Shown: positions 1 through 6,630 of the stretch, one piece after another
Layout: each line of letters begins with the position of its first letter
Numbering within the stretch: position 1 is the first letter of the stretch
Assembly: GCA_947585425.1 (NCBI GenBank)
Contig: CANPWZ010000017.1
Span: 1 to 41,636, forward strand
Direction of reading: 5' to 3'
DNA: 41,636 nucleotides
DNA from: an uncultured Oscillospiraceae bacterium
GTDB lineage: Bacteria > Bacillota > Clostridia > Oscillospirales > Oscillospiraceae
Made by a program: the position numbers and the translations under genes
Notes under the pieces: model-generated
What the model saw: only the letters and a program-made list of their open reading frames with translations
What the model was told of the DNA's origin: nothing
The model's database searches: none

Positions 1-837
1 AAGCTGCCCTTCGGCGTGTGCCAGGTGGGCAAGTCCTTCCGCAACGAGATCACCCCGGGCAACTTCACCTTCCGCACCCGGGAGTTCGAGCAGATGGAGC
101 TGGAGTTCTTCTGCACCCCCGGCACCGAGCTGGAGTGGTTCGCCTACTGGAAGGACTTTTGCCACAAGTGGCTGCTGGACCTGGGGATGAAGGACGAGAA
201 CCTGCGCCTCAGGGACCACGAGCCCGAGGAGCTGTCCCACTACTCCAACGCCACCACCGACTTCGAGTTCGTGTTCCCCTTCGGCTGGGGCGAGCTGTGG
301 GGGGTGGCCTCCCGCACCAACTTCGACCTCACCGCCCACCAAAACACCTCCGGCAAGGATCAGACCTATTACGATCAGGAAAAGAACGAGCACTATATCC
401 CCTACGTCATCGAGCCCTCCCTGGGCGCCGACCGGGTGACCCTGGCCTTCCTGGTGGACGCCTATGACGAGGAGGTGGTGGACGCCGCCAAGAACGACGT
501 GCGCACCGTCCTCCATCTGCACCCCGCCCTTGCCCCCTTCAAGTGCGCCGTGCTGCCTCTCAGCAAGAAGCTGGCGGACAAGGGCAGGGAGGTCCAGGCG
601 CAGCTCTCCAAGTATTTCATGGTGGATTACGACGACGCCGGCTCCATCGGCAAACGCTACCGCCGGCAGGACGAGATCGGCACGCCTTACTGCGTCACCG
701 TGGACTTCGACACCGTGGGCGACGGGGAGAAGGCCGGGGACGACTCCGTCACCATCCGGGACCGGGATACCATGGAGCAGGTGCGGATGCCCATCAGCGG
801 CCTGAAGGCCTGGCTGGACCAGAAGCTGGATTACTGA
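1..837 (+). CDS. glyQS: glycyl-tRNA synthetase, 3' part (cut by window edge)
   Basis: Charges tRNA-Gly with glycine in the cytoplasm. The visible 278 residues begin inside the class II catalytic core ([18 protein letters not shown], the block around motif 2), include the class II motif 3 ([11 protein letters not shown]) and end with the anticodon-binding domain (starting near [14 protein letters not shown]). The sequence matches the single-chain α2-type enzyme of Firmicutes, not the α2β2 glyQ/glyS type. The reading frame is open to base 1, so the start lies left of the window. It is a chromosomal housekeeping gene, which marks this end as host. A short spacer of about 50 bases separates it from the next gene. 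Identification is secure. Confidence 0.96.
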   Translation, partial: KLPFGVCQVGKSFRNEITPGNFTFRTREFEQMELEFFCTPGTELEWFAYWKDFCHKWLLDLGMKDENLRLRDHEPEELSHYSNATTDFEFVFPFGWGELWGVASRTNFDLTAHQNTSGKDQTYYDQEKNEHYIPYVIEPSLGADRVTLAFLVDAYDEEVVDAAKNDVRTVLHLHPALAPFKCAVLPLSKKLADKGREVQAQLSKYFMVDYDDAGSIGKRYRRQDEIGTPYCVTVDFDTVGDGEKAGDDSVTIRDRDTMEQVRMPISGLKAWLDQKLDY

Positions 838-886
838 TGTTTGAAGCGGCGGGCCCCGGCCTGCCGCCGGAAGGGGGTGCGCCGCC

Positions 887-2833
887 ATGAAGCATATCAT
901 CGCCGCCCAGGACCGGGTGACGCCGCCCGTGCCCTGGCGGTGGGCGCTGACGGTCCTGGCGGGGCTGCTGTCCGGGCTGGTATGGGCCGCCGCGGTGTGG
1001 CTGATCGAGACCCAGTCTCTCCACGCGGTGGCCGCGGCGCTGACCGCCCCGCAGATGTGGTACACAGTCCTCTTCCTGGGGCTGCTGACCCTCGCCCTTT
1101 CGCTGCTGTTCCACAGCCTGTTCGCCGGCAACCTGATCGTGGGCGCCGCCGCCGTGCTGCTGGCCTTTGTCAACTATTTCAAAGAGCTCATCACCACCCT
1201 CCCCCTGACCATCGGGGACTTTACTCTCATCGGCCAGGTGGGGCAGATCGCTGGGCTGAACAGCGCCGCCCTCACCCTCAGCCGGAACAGCGTTCTGGCC
1301 ATCGCGGGAGGCGTGGCCTGGCTGCTGCTGGCGCTGTTCTTCTCCAGGCCCCTGCGGCTCCGATGGCGCTGGAGCGCCCTGGGCGGGTGCGGGGCCGCGC
1401 TGGCCTTTGGGCTGCTTTTCTGGGTGGGGGCCGGCCCGCTGGTCTACCGTCCGCTGGGGGCGCCTGTCGCCTCCGCCGTTCCCCAGTGGTCCGCCAACCA
1501 GTCCTGCGGGGTGGTGCTGGGCCTGTGGCGGTCCCTGTACCAGAATTTTACCCGCGATTTGGGAAAGGACTATACCCCGGGCCGTATGGAGTCGGTGCTG
1601 TCAGAGGTCCAGCTTCTCACGGCGGACCAGTCCGATCCGTCGGAGGAAAAGCCCCGCCCCAACGTGATCCTCATCCTCTCCGAGTCCTTTTTTGACGTGG
1701 CCTCTCTGGACGGCGTGACCTTTGAGGAGGACCCCATCGCCGACTTCCGGGCGCTGAAGGAAGAGGGGGTATCCGGCTCCTTCTTCACCCGCACCCTGGG
1801 CTACGGCACCTGCAACATCGAGCTGGAGGTCCTCACGGGGATGAACAGCGGCCTGCTGTCAGGGGAGGACCTGTACAGCTGGGCGCCTGAGGTGTTCACC
1901 CGGCTGCCCTCCGTCCCCGCCGTTCTGCAGGAGAACGGGTACTACACCGCCATGCTCCACACCTTCAACGACACCATCTACCACCGCGCCGGCATCTTCA
2001 GCCGGCTGGGGTTCGACGACCTCTATTTCTCCTCCGACTTTGCCGATTTCTATGGACCGGCCGCCCAGGCGGAGGACTACTGGAGCTACATGAACAGCCG
2101 CATTTCCGGCCAGTTTTATTCGGACGCGCTGATGTCCGATCTGCTGATCTCCCTCTACGAAAAGCACGACGCGGACGGCCCGGTGTTCCTGTACGGCATC
2201 TCCATGGAGAACCACTCTACCTATCAGGACAAGTACGCGCCGGAGGAGCTCACCGTGTCCCTCACGTCCCCCCTCACCGGCGAGGCCGCCAACGACCTGC
2301 TCAATCTCTCCCAGGGCATCCACAACGCCAGCGCGGCCCTGGGGAAACTGGCGGACTACTTCCGAACGGTGGACGAGCCCACGGTCATCGTCTTCTTCGG
2401 CGACCACCGGCCGGGGCTGGGCCTCTCTGACGGCGGCACCGTCTACTCCGAGCTGGGCATGGTCCCCGCGGACACCCGCGTCTGGGGGCCGGAGGACTAT
2501 GTCCGTACCTATTCCACCGAGTATCTCATCTGGTCCAACGATCCGTCCTGCCTTCCCGCCGAGCCAGGCAGCGAGGCCGAGACCAGCTGCAACTGTCTGG
2601 GGGCCGGGATCCTGGAGCTGACAGGGATCGATATGCCGCTTTATTGGAAGCTCATCCGCGCCATCGCCCGGGACCGGGTGATCGACACCGCCCTTTATCA
2701 CCGCGGCAGGGACGGGGTGACGACCATCCCCGCGCCCACCGAGGGGGCCGGGATCAGGGGCCTTGAGCTGCTTACGGCGCTGCTGAACGACGCGGTGTAC
2801 GGCAAGCAATATGTGACGGAGTATCTGCGATGA
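887..2833 (+). CDS. LTA-synthase-family membrane phosphoglycerol transferase (sulfatase fold)
   Basis: 648 residues. Five hydrophobic segments fill roughly residues 18-40, 57-80, 83-105, 134-152 and 162-186, followed by an outward-facing sulfatase-fold domain beginning at RPNVILILSESFFD (about 257-270). In LtaS-family enzymes a threonine is the nucleophile and a Glu, Asp and His bind the metal. Here the matching residues appear to be Glu266, Thr308 (in GYGTCNIE) and the Asp-His pair of FFGDHRPG. By family it should move glycerol-phosphate from phosphatidylglycerol to a cell-surface polymer or glycan. The exact acceptor cannot be read from sequence, so LtaS versus another phosphoglycerol transferase is open. 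The ATG at 887 follows a GGGGG-type ribosome binding site. A terminator follows directly. Confidence 0.87.
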   Translation: MKHIIAAQDRVTPPVPWRWALTVLAGLLSGLVWAAAVWLIETQSLHAVAAALTAPQMWYTVLFLGLLTLALSLLFHSLFAGNLIVGAAAVLLAFVNYFKELITTLPLTIGDFTLIGQVGQIAGLNSAALTLSRNSVLAIAGGVAWLLLALFFSRPLRLRWRWSALGGCGAALAFGLLFWVGAGPLVYRPLGAPVASAVPQWSANQSCGVVLGLWRSLYQNFTRDLGKDYTPGRMESVLSEVQLLTADQSDPSEEKPRPNVILILSESFFDVASLDGVTFEEDPIADFRALKEEGVSGSFFTRTLGYGTCNIELEVLTGMNSGLLSGEDLYSWAPEVFTRLPSVPAVLQENGYYTAMLHTFNDTIYHRAGIFSRLGFDDLYFSSDFADFYGPAAQAEDYWSYMNSRISGQFYSDALMSDLLISLYEKHDADGPVFLYGISMENHSTYQDKYAPEELTVSLTSPLTGEAANDLLNLSQGIHNASAALGKLADYFRTVDEPTVIVFFGDHRPGLGLSDGGTVYSELGMVPADTRVWGPEDYVRTYSTEYLIWSNDPSCLPAEPGSEAETSCNCLGAGILELTGIDMPLYWKLIRAIARDRVIDTALYHRGRDGVTTIPAPTEGAGIRGLELLTALLNDAVYGKQYVTEYLR

Positions 2834-2838
2834 CCGCG

Positions 2839-2875
2839 CCGGCCCCGCGTTTTCGCGGGGCCGGTGTGCTTTTTT
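2839..2875 (+). terminator. rho-independent terminator of the LtaS-like gene
   Basis: An 11-bp perfect GC-rich stem (CCGGCCCCGCG pairing with CGCGGGGCCGG) with a TTTT loop is followed within six bases by a run of T. It starts six bases after the stop codon. Confidence 0.93.
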
Positions 2876-2895
2876 GGATTCCCCGCAAAAAAATA

Positions 2896-2924
2896 TTGAC
2901 AACCGCCCTAAAACAGGATATACT
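2896..2924 (+). promoter_or_regulatory. sigma70-type promoter of the tRNA cluster
   Basis: TTGACA at 2896-2901 and TATACT at 2919-2924 are separated by exactly 17 bp, in an AT-rich patch 30 bases upstream of the first tRNA. No other gene lies between it and the tRNAs, so it should drive all three. Confidence 0.88.
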
Positions 2925-2954
2925 AACTCTCGCCCCTGTTCAGGGCGGCACTAT

Positions 2955-3031
2955 GGCGGCGTAGCTCAGTTGGCTAGAGCACTCGGTTCATACCCGAGTT
3001 GTCACCGGTTCGAATCCAGTCGCCGCTACCA
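2955..3031 (+). tRNA. tRNA-Met (anticodon CAT)
   Basis: Complete 77-nt cloverleaf. The acceptor GGCGGCG pairs with CGCCGCT (first pair G-U), the anticodon stem is CTCGG/CCGAG around TTCATAC, the T-loop is GGTTCGAATCC, and CCA is encoded. The paired first base and the lack of the initiator's three G-C anticodon-stem pairs favour elongator Met. A CAT anticodon modified to read Ile-AUA is the alternative. Confidence 0.93.
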
Positions 3032-3100
3032 TCCCGGAGAAGCGGCGAGGGAGCCGCCTCTCCGGGAGCCCTTCAAATACCCGCCCGCTTCGGGCACCGC

Positions 3101-3175
3101 GGCCCGGTGGTCAAGCGGCTAAGACACCGCCCTTTCACGGCGGTAACACGGGTTCGATTCCCGTCCGGGTCACCA
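3101..3175 (+). tRNA. tRNA-Glu (anticodon TTC)
   Basis: Complete 75-nt cloverleaf with acceptor GGCCCGG/CCGGGTC, anticodon stem CCGCC/GGCGG around CTTTCAC, T-arm GGGTTCGATTCCC and encoded CCA. The 69 bases before it carry no other recognisable element. Confidence 0.95.
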
Positions 3176-3179
3176 ATAC

Positions 3180-3255
3180 GGAGGCTTAGCTCAGCCGGTA
3201 GAGCGCTTGCTTCACACGCAAGAGGTCACAGATTCGAGTTCTGTAGTCTCCACCA
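3180..3255 (+). tRNA. tRNA-Val (anticodon CAC)
   Basis: Complete 76-nt cloverleaf with acceptor GGAGGCT/AGTCTCC, anticodon stem CTTGC/GCAAG around TTCACAC, T-loop GATTCGAGTTC and encoded CCA. Its 3' end points at the prophage, which begins within about 150 bases, so it is the most likely chromosomal target of the phage integrase. The second attachment copy is not in the window, so this is inferred. Confidence 0.94.
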
Positions 3256-3257
3256 AC

Positions 3258-3295
3258 AAAACACCGCCCAAATCAAGGAATTTGGGCGGTGTTTT
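3258..3295 (+). terminator. bidirectional terminator after the tRNA cluster
   Basis: A 16-bp perfect stem (3258-3273 with 3280-3295, core ACACCGCCC/GGGCGGTGT) with a short loop has a T run on its 3' side. The mirrored A run on its 5' side gives a T tract for leftward transcripts too. It can end tRNA transcription and also insulate the host from the leftward phage late operon. Confidence 0.92.
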
Positions 3296-3392
3296 CTCGT
3301 TTCTGGTAACATTTTTAACGAAAATGCAAATGTGCAGAAATAGAACAAGCGTGCTAAAATGGCCGGTTTTGGGCCCGTTTTTGCCCTGTTTT

Positions 3393-3425
3393 TTGACACC
3401 TATTTGATACCTACTTGATACCTGG
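3393..3425. repeat. three tandem 11-bp repeats at the prophage edge
   Basis: TTGACACCTAT, TTGATACCTAC and TTGATACCTGG follow one another without a gap. Nine of the 11 positions, or more, match between neighbours. One helical turn per repeat, next to a tRNA and at the end of a prophage, suits arm-type binding sites for a tyrosine integrase. That function is inferred. Confidence 0.7.
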
Positions 3426-3441
3426 TCCAACCAGGGGCCGC

Positions 3442-3768
3442 TTAGATACCCACCCCGTCTTCCACGTCGTCGGCGGAGCTCGCCGGCTTGCGGGACCACG
3501 GCAGCGCGTCGCTGCCGAGGATCTGTCGGGCGGCCAGGATCAGCAGCTCGCCGCCCCACATCCCCATCAGGGCCGTGATGACGCTGGCGGGCATGGGCGT
3601 GTCCAGGCGGTGGTACTCCCAGATGGCGGCGCCGGTCACAAGGGCCCCCATGCCGATGCAGATCAGCACGATGAGGTCCGCGAAGATGTTACCCCGCCGG
3701 AGCTTGACGGGCGGCTTCTCCGCCTTCTGGGTCTTCTCCGGCATGGCCTCACGCTCCCCGCGCTTCAT
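3442..3768 (-). CDS. small two-segment membrane protein of the lysis module (holin-like)
   Basis: 108 residues. A basic, charged N-terminus is followed by two hydrophobic segments (about residues 29-49 and 60-80) and a charged C-terminal tail, which is the general build of a two-span holin. The first ATG at 3768 overlaps the stop of the endolysin gene as ATGA. A second ATG at 3744 (MPEKTQ) has a GGGGAG nine bases upstream and may be the true start, giving 100 residues. It is the last gene of the leftward late operon. The role is inferred from position and topology; no family was recognised. Confidence 0.62.
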   Translation of the reverse strand: MKRGEREAMPEKTQKAEKPPVKLRRGNIFADLIVLICIGMGALVTGAAIWEYHRLDTPMPASVITALMGMWGGELLILAARQILGSDALPWSRKPASSADDVEDGVGI

Positions 3769-4553
3769 GCCGTGCCCGTCCTTTGGGCGTTGCGGTACTC
3801 GACCACAGCCAGCTCCTCCCGTGTAATGGGAGCCCGCCAGCAGAAATTGCCGTTATCGCCGCCCCGGATCAAGCCGGTCTCCGCGGCCCACTGGCGCTCC
3901 TGCTTGCCCCAGGATTGACTCTCGGGCAAAGCGGCCCGCTCCGCCTCGTATCTGGTCATGTACGCTTTGAACTGCTCATAGGTCAACATATCATCGTCTC
4001 CTCCCGGTGTTGGTGTGGGTGCCGGTACGGGCTCCGGCGTCGCCATGCTCGCGTAGTCGGGACAGCCATAACCCCGGATATACCGCCCGTTGACCGTCAT
4101 AGGCCGGCGGGCCACGCTGTCCGGCTTCCCGCTTTTGTTGCCCTCGATGACCGTGATGGAGCGGCCAGACACCTTCTCCACCATGCCCACGTGGTTCGGC
4201 TGACCGGTGCAGTCTCCCTTGCCGTCGTCCTCCCAGTCGTAGACGATGTAGTCCCCAGGAGCGGGCGTGTAGCTGTCAGACTCCACCCAGCGCCCCTTGC
4301 TCTTGTAAAGCTCGATCAGCTTTGTACAAGAGCATTCCACGGGGATGATGTCCGTCAGGCCCGCCTTGATGCCGGCGGCGGATGCGGTGGCGGCGCACCA
4401 GTCGTCACTCATGGTGAGGATGTGGCCCCTGGGGTGGGGCAGATAGGTGTTGTAGGTGTCCACGATCTCTTTGTGGCCGGCGCTGCCCTCTTTGACGCCC
4501 ACCCAGCCCTGCATGACGGAGACGGCCGATTGCCGCAGCTGCGCCTCGGTCAT
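3765..4553 (-). CDS. endolysin, CHAP amidase/peptidase with SLH-like C-terminus
   Basis: 262 residues. It cuts cell-wall peptidoglycan from inside at the end of the lytic cycle. The N-terminal domain fits the CHAP (NlpC/P60 clan) plan: catalytic Cys53 in DDWCAATAS, His121 in PNHVGMVEK, and a polar third residue in VIEGN (137-139). The sequence PAPGDYIVYDW before the His is typical of the fold. A Pro/Thr-rich linker (about 173-184) leads to a C-terminal region ending GLIRGGDNGNFCWRAPITREELAVV, which resembles one SLH-type wall-binding repeat. No signal peptide is present, so export would need a holin. It overlaps the genes on both sides by four bases. Confidence 0.88.
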   Translation of the reverse strand: MTEAQLRQSAVSVMQGWVGVKEGSAGHKEIVDTYNTYLPHPRGHILTMSDDWCAATASAAGIKAGLTDIIPVECSCTKLIELYKSKGRWVESDSYTPAPGDYIVYDWEDDGKGDCTGQPNHVGMVEKVSGRSITVIEGNKSGKPDSVARRPMTVNGRYIRGYGCPDYASMATPEPVPAPTPTPGGDDDMLTYEQFKAYMTRYEAERAALPESQSWGKQERQWAAETGLIRGGDNGNFCWRAPITREELAVVEYRNAQRTGTA

Positions 4554-4753
4554 GCCGCATCACCCCCGCCGTTGGCGTTCTTGACGGTCTGGACGCCGAA
4601 GTAGAACGAGATGATCACCGTGTAGATGGTCATGTAGCTCTGCTCGATCTTGCCCATCACCGTGAGGACGGCGAACACCACCGTCAGGATGATGGTCACC
4701 AGGCTCTTCACGCTCAGCAGCGCGGCCAGCCTCTTGAAAAATAGATCTTTCAT
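4550..4753 (-). CDS. putative holin, 67 aa
   Basis: Starts at ATG 4753 behind AAAGGGG with eight bases of spacing; the reading frame is open further upstream but that part overlaps a promoter and an opposite gene. The short basic N-terminus (MKDLFFKRLAAL) is followed by two hydrophobic segments (about residues 17-33 and 40-55) and a hydrophilic end. Its stop overlaps the endolysin start (ATGA), the usual holin-lysin arrangement. By position it is the best holin candidate in the window. The assignment rests on size, topology and context. Confidence 0.7.
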   Translation of the reverse strand: MKDLFFKRLAALLSVKSLVTIILTVVFAVLTVMGKIEQSYMTIYTVIISFYFGVQTVKNANGGGDAA

Positions 4754-4802
4754 GTGGATTTCCCCTTTCAAAAAAGTTTTTAAAAATTTTTGCGAAAACC
4801 CC

Positions 4803-4831
4803 TTGACAATACGCCGATATAGGCGTATAAT
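4803..4831 (+). promoter_or_regulatory. consensus sigma70 promoter of the rightward cassette
   Basis: TTGACA (4803-4808) and TATAAT (4826-4831) are perfect consensus boxes with 17-bp spacing. It points right, against the late operon, and lies 46 bases before the first cassette gene. It should be active in the lysogen unless repressed. Confidence 0.93.
4809..4828. promoter_or_regulatory. operator palindrome inside the cassette promoter
   Basis: ATACGCC (4809-4815) and GGCGTAT (4822-4828) form a perfect inverted repeat of seven bases with a six-base centre. It fills the spacer and enters the -10 box. A protein bound here would block RNA polymerase. The HTH protein encoded in the same cassette is the obvious candidate, by inference. 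Confidence 0.75.
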
Positions 4832-4876
4832 GAAGGATGTAAACAAGAGAGGGGCACAGCCCCGGGAGGTAGCGAA

Positions 4877-5434
4877 ATGGTGTATCGGAATTGCTTGGGC
4901 GGTCTCGAAGCGAAGGCCGACATCAGTGTTTTTGACAGCTTTTCTGGGAAGTACTACTCCCTCCATACCGTGATCGACGGCTACACCAGCAAGCGCTGGA
5001 GCTTCGACACCTCCGTTGAGGACATCGTGCGCGAGATGGAGGCCGATGGCTTCACCTGCACAGTGAGCAGGGACGGCTTTGGCCAGCCCCGCATCGCCTG
5101 CACCCATACTGAGACCCAGGCGGTCATCGACGCGATGAAGGCCGAGCAGGCCAGGAAGTTCGCCGGCGCTACTCGCGGCTATGTGCGCTACGGCGAATTG
5201 CCCGAGGACGGCCGGTCCCGCAACTACCGGGACAATGTGCAGGAGAACGGCGTCTCCTGCTTTGAGGCCGAGTTTGCCGCCGATGGCTCCTACCGGCTGC
5301 TGCTCAACCCCGTGCTGGAGGTCAGCTACCTGACTGTTGTTACCCGTCAGGCCTACCGGCTATACGGCGAGGTCGTCGGCACCGGCGCCGACGGCGAGCC
5401 CCTGCTGAAGGTCGAGAAAACCGAGAAGATTTGA
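4877..5434 (+). CDS. hypothetical protein, first gene of the rightward cassette
   Basis: 185 residues, behind a good site (GGGAGGTAGCGAA then ATG). No family recognised. It is soluble, with no signal peptide or membrane segment. The middle (about 60-95) is polar and mixed charged; the C-terminal third (LLLNPVLEVSYLTVVTRQAYRLYGEVVG) looks like a β-rich domain. It is the first gene after a perfect promoter and is followed, with only a 12-base gap, by an HTH gene and then a zinc-ribbon gene. The strand is opposite to all neighbouring late genes. It is probably expressed in the lysogen, as cargo or as part of a regulatory unit. Confidence 0.75.
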   Translation: MVYRNCLGGLEAKADISVFDSFSGKYYSLHTVIDGYTSKRWSFDTSVEDIVREMEADGFTCTVSRDGFGQPRIACTHTETQAVIDAMKAEQARKFAGATRGYVRYGELPEDGRSRNYRDNVQENGVSCFEAEFAADGSYRLLLNPVLEVSYLTVVTRQAYRLYGEVVGTGADGEPLLKVEKTEKI

Positions 5435-5446
5435 GGAGGAAATCAT

Positions 5447-5728
5447 ATGCGGAGAAGATACGGCGACTGTCAGCGGGACGACGGCAACTGTGCCGTCTGC
5501 TCCCTGGTGAGCCGCGGCCTGGACTGTCACAACCGGCCCATCGTCCCGCTGGCCTGGTCCCGGATGGCGGCGGAGCTGGACCAGCCCACCCTGGCCGAGC
5601 GAAGCGGGGTCAACCTCCGCACGATCCAAAAGGTGGAGTCCGGCGAGGCTGAGGCCGGCAATCTGACCGCCCGGAACCTCCTGGCCCTGGCCGACGCCCT
5701 GGGCGTCGACCCCCACGCTCTGATCTGA
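5447..5728 (+). CDS. XRE-type HTH regulator with N-terminal cysteine cluster
   Basis: 93 residues, with a strong GGAGG site overlapping the stop of the previous gene. Residues about 36-93 form an XRE helix-turn-helix (TLAERSGVNLRTIQKVESGE, then NLLALADALGVDP). In front sits a cysteine-rich stretch: Cys8, Cys15, Cys18 and Cys27 followed by His28, spaced C-X6-C-X2-C-X8-C, which could hold zinc or a redox centre. It most likely binds the palindrome in the promoter of its own operon. Its stop overlaps the next start (TGATG), so the two are translationally coupled. DNA binding is well supported by the motif; metal binding is inference. Confidence 0.85.
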   Translation: MRRRYGDCQRDDGNCAVCSLVSRGLDCHNRPIVPLAWSRMAAELDQPTLAERSGVNLRTIQKVESGEAEAGNLTARNLLALADALGVDPHALI

Positions 5729-6273
5729 TGGCCACCGTCGTCAAGGACCGGGTCTGCCGGCAGTGCGGCAAGACTTTTCCCGGCGGTCCCCGTGCGTGGT
5801 ACTGCCCGGAGTGCAGGGAGGAACGCAGGCGGGATGCGTGGCGCAGGTTCGCCCGAAAAGGCCGCCATGCGGACCGACCCCTGGGCTCCATCGATCACTG
5901 CTCACGCTGCGGCAAGGAGTATGTGGTCAACTCCGCCCGGCAGAAATACTGCCCGGACTGCGCCTATGAGGGGGTGCGGGAGGTGGACAGGCCCATGAGC
6001 CGGGCCTGGAACCAAGCGAACAAGGATACCTACTACCCCGCCAAGAACGAAAGCCGAAGGACGGAGCGGCTCTGCATTATCTGCGGCAGACCTATCACAG
6101 CCAAGACCGCCACTGTCACCTGCGACAACCCCGATTGCAGGCGGGAGCGCATCCGGCAGCGTCAGCGGGCGGCCGACGCGAAGCGGAGAGGCAAAGCGCC
6201 GCCCCCGGACTACACGCCGACGAAAGAGACGTCCTTCAGCCGTCGGAGAAAGCCATCGCCTAACGCCCCATGA
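5728..6273 (+). CDS. triple zinc-ribbon protein
   Basis: 181 residues with three evenly spaced Cys4 units: CRQCGKTF...WYCPEC (about 10-31), CSRCGKEY...KYCPDC (about 59-80) and CIICGRPI...CDNPDC (about 112-134), followed by a basic tail rich in Arg and Lys. Such ribbons in phage proteins usually bind nucleic acid or act as protein hubs, and the basic tail fits nucleic acid. It is the third gene of the cassette, overlapping the HTH gene by one base, and is followed at once by a terminator. No precise function can be given. Confidence 0.8.
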   Translation: MATVVKDRVCRQCGKTFPGGPRAWYCPECREERRRDAWRRFARKGRHADRPLGSIDHCSRCGKEYVVNSARQKYCPDCAYEGVREVDRPMSRAWNQANKDTYYPAKNESRRTERLCIICGRPITAKTATVTCDNPDCRRERIRQRQRAADAKRRGKAPPPDYTPTKETSFSRRRKPSPNAP

Positions 6274-6299
6274 CCCCCGGTCCGCGCCGGGGGCCTTTT
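6274..6299 (+). terminator. terminator of the rightward cassette
   Basis: A seven-bp CCCCCGG/CCGGGGG stem with a six-base loop, then CCTTTTC. It starts immediately after the stop codon and ends at the stop of the converging gene, so it separates the cassette from the leftward operon. Confidence 0.87.
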
Positions 6300-6556
6300 C
6301 ATGCCCTCTCGGCCTGCCGTTCCAGGTCCTTGATACGGTTGTTCGCCACTTTGATCTTCTCGTCTTGGATCGCGTCTTTTTCCTCCAGACGGTAGACCCG
6401 CTCCACCAGGTTGTTGTGTTTGTTGACTTTCAGCTCCAGCTGCTCCAGCCGGTAGGCGATCAGCGCCGCGCTCTTGCGGTTGGAGAAATAGACCCCGGCC
6501 AGCGTGCCCACCAGGGCCAGCACGCCGGTGATGACGGCCACGATGATGCTTTCCAT
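6299..6556 (-). CDS. XhlA-like membrane protein with coiled coil
   Basis: 85 residues. One N-terminal membrane segment (about residues 4-24, IIVAVITGVLALVGTLAGVYF) is followed by a charged heptad-patterned helix to the end (LEQLELKVNKHNNLVERVYR and onward). This is the usual build of the small XhlA/holin-associated proteins of Gram-positive phages, which sit in the membrane and work with holin and lysin. It lies between the fibre gene and the inserted cassette, in the late operon. The GGAG site before it lies inside a tiny upstream reading frame. Confidence 0.75.
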   Translation of the reverse strand: MESIIVAVITGVLALVGTLAGVYFSNRKSAALIAYRLEQLELKVNKHNNLVERVYRLEEKDAIQDEKIKVANNRIKDLERQAERA

Positions 6557-6563
6557 GATCGCC

Positions 6564-6602
6564 TCACTCCTTCCATACCTTGACGTCGTTCAGCTTGTCC
6601 AT
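6564..6602 (-). CDS. 12-codon leader reading frame (MDKLNDVKVWKE)
   Basis: ATG at 6602 follows a strong AAAGGAG site with seven bases of spacing, and the frame stops at 6564-6566 after 12 codons. Its last codons contain the GGAAGGAG that serves as ribosome binding site of the XhlA-like gene, whose ATG is only seven bases past the stop. Translation of this leader could open or time the downstream site. It may be a degenerate remnant of a small tail-end gene. Expression is inferred from the ribosome binding site only. Confidence 0.5.
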   Translation of the reverse strand: MDKLNDVKVWKE

Positions 6603-6630
6603 GTTCATTCTCCTTTGTTCCAAAGATTTA

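Noticed and set aside
3180-3295. Exact attachment core
   Set aside because: Only one end of the prophage is visible. Without the second copy the core cannot be defined, so none is called.
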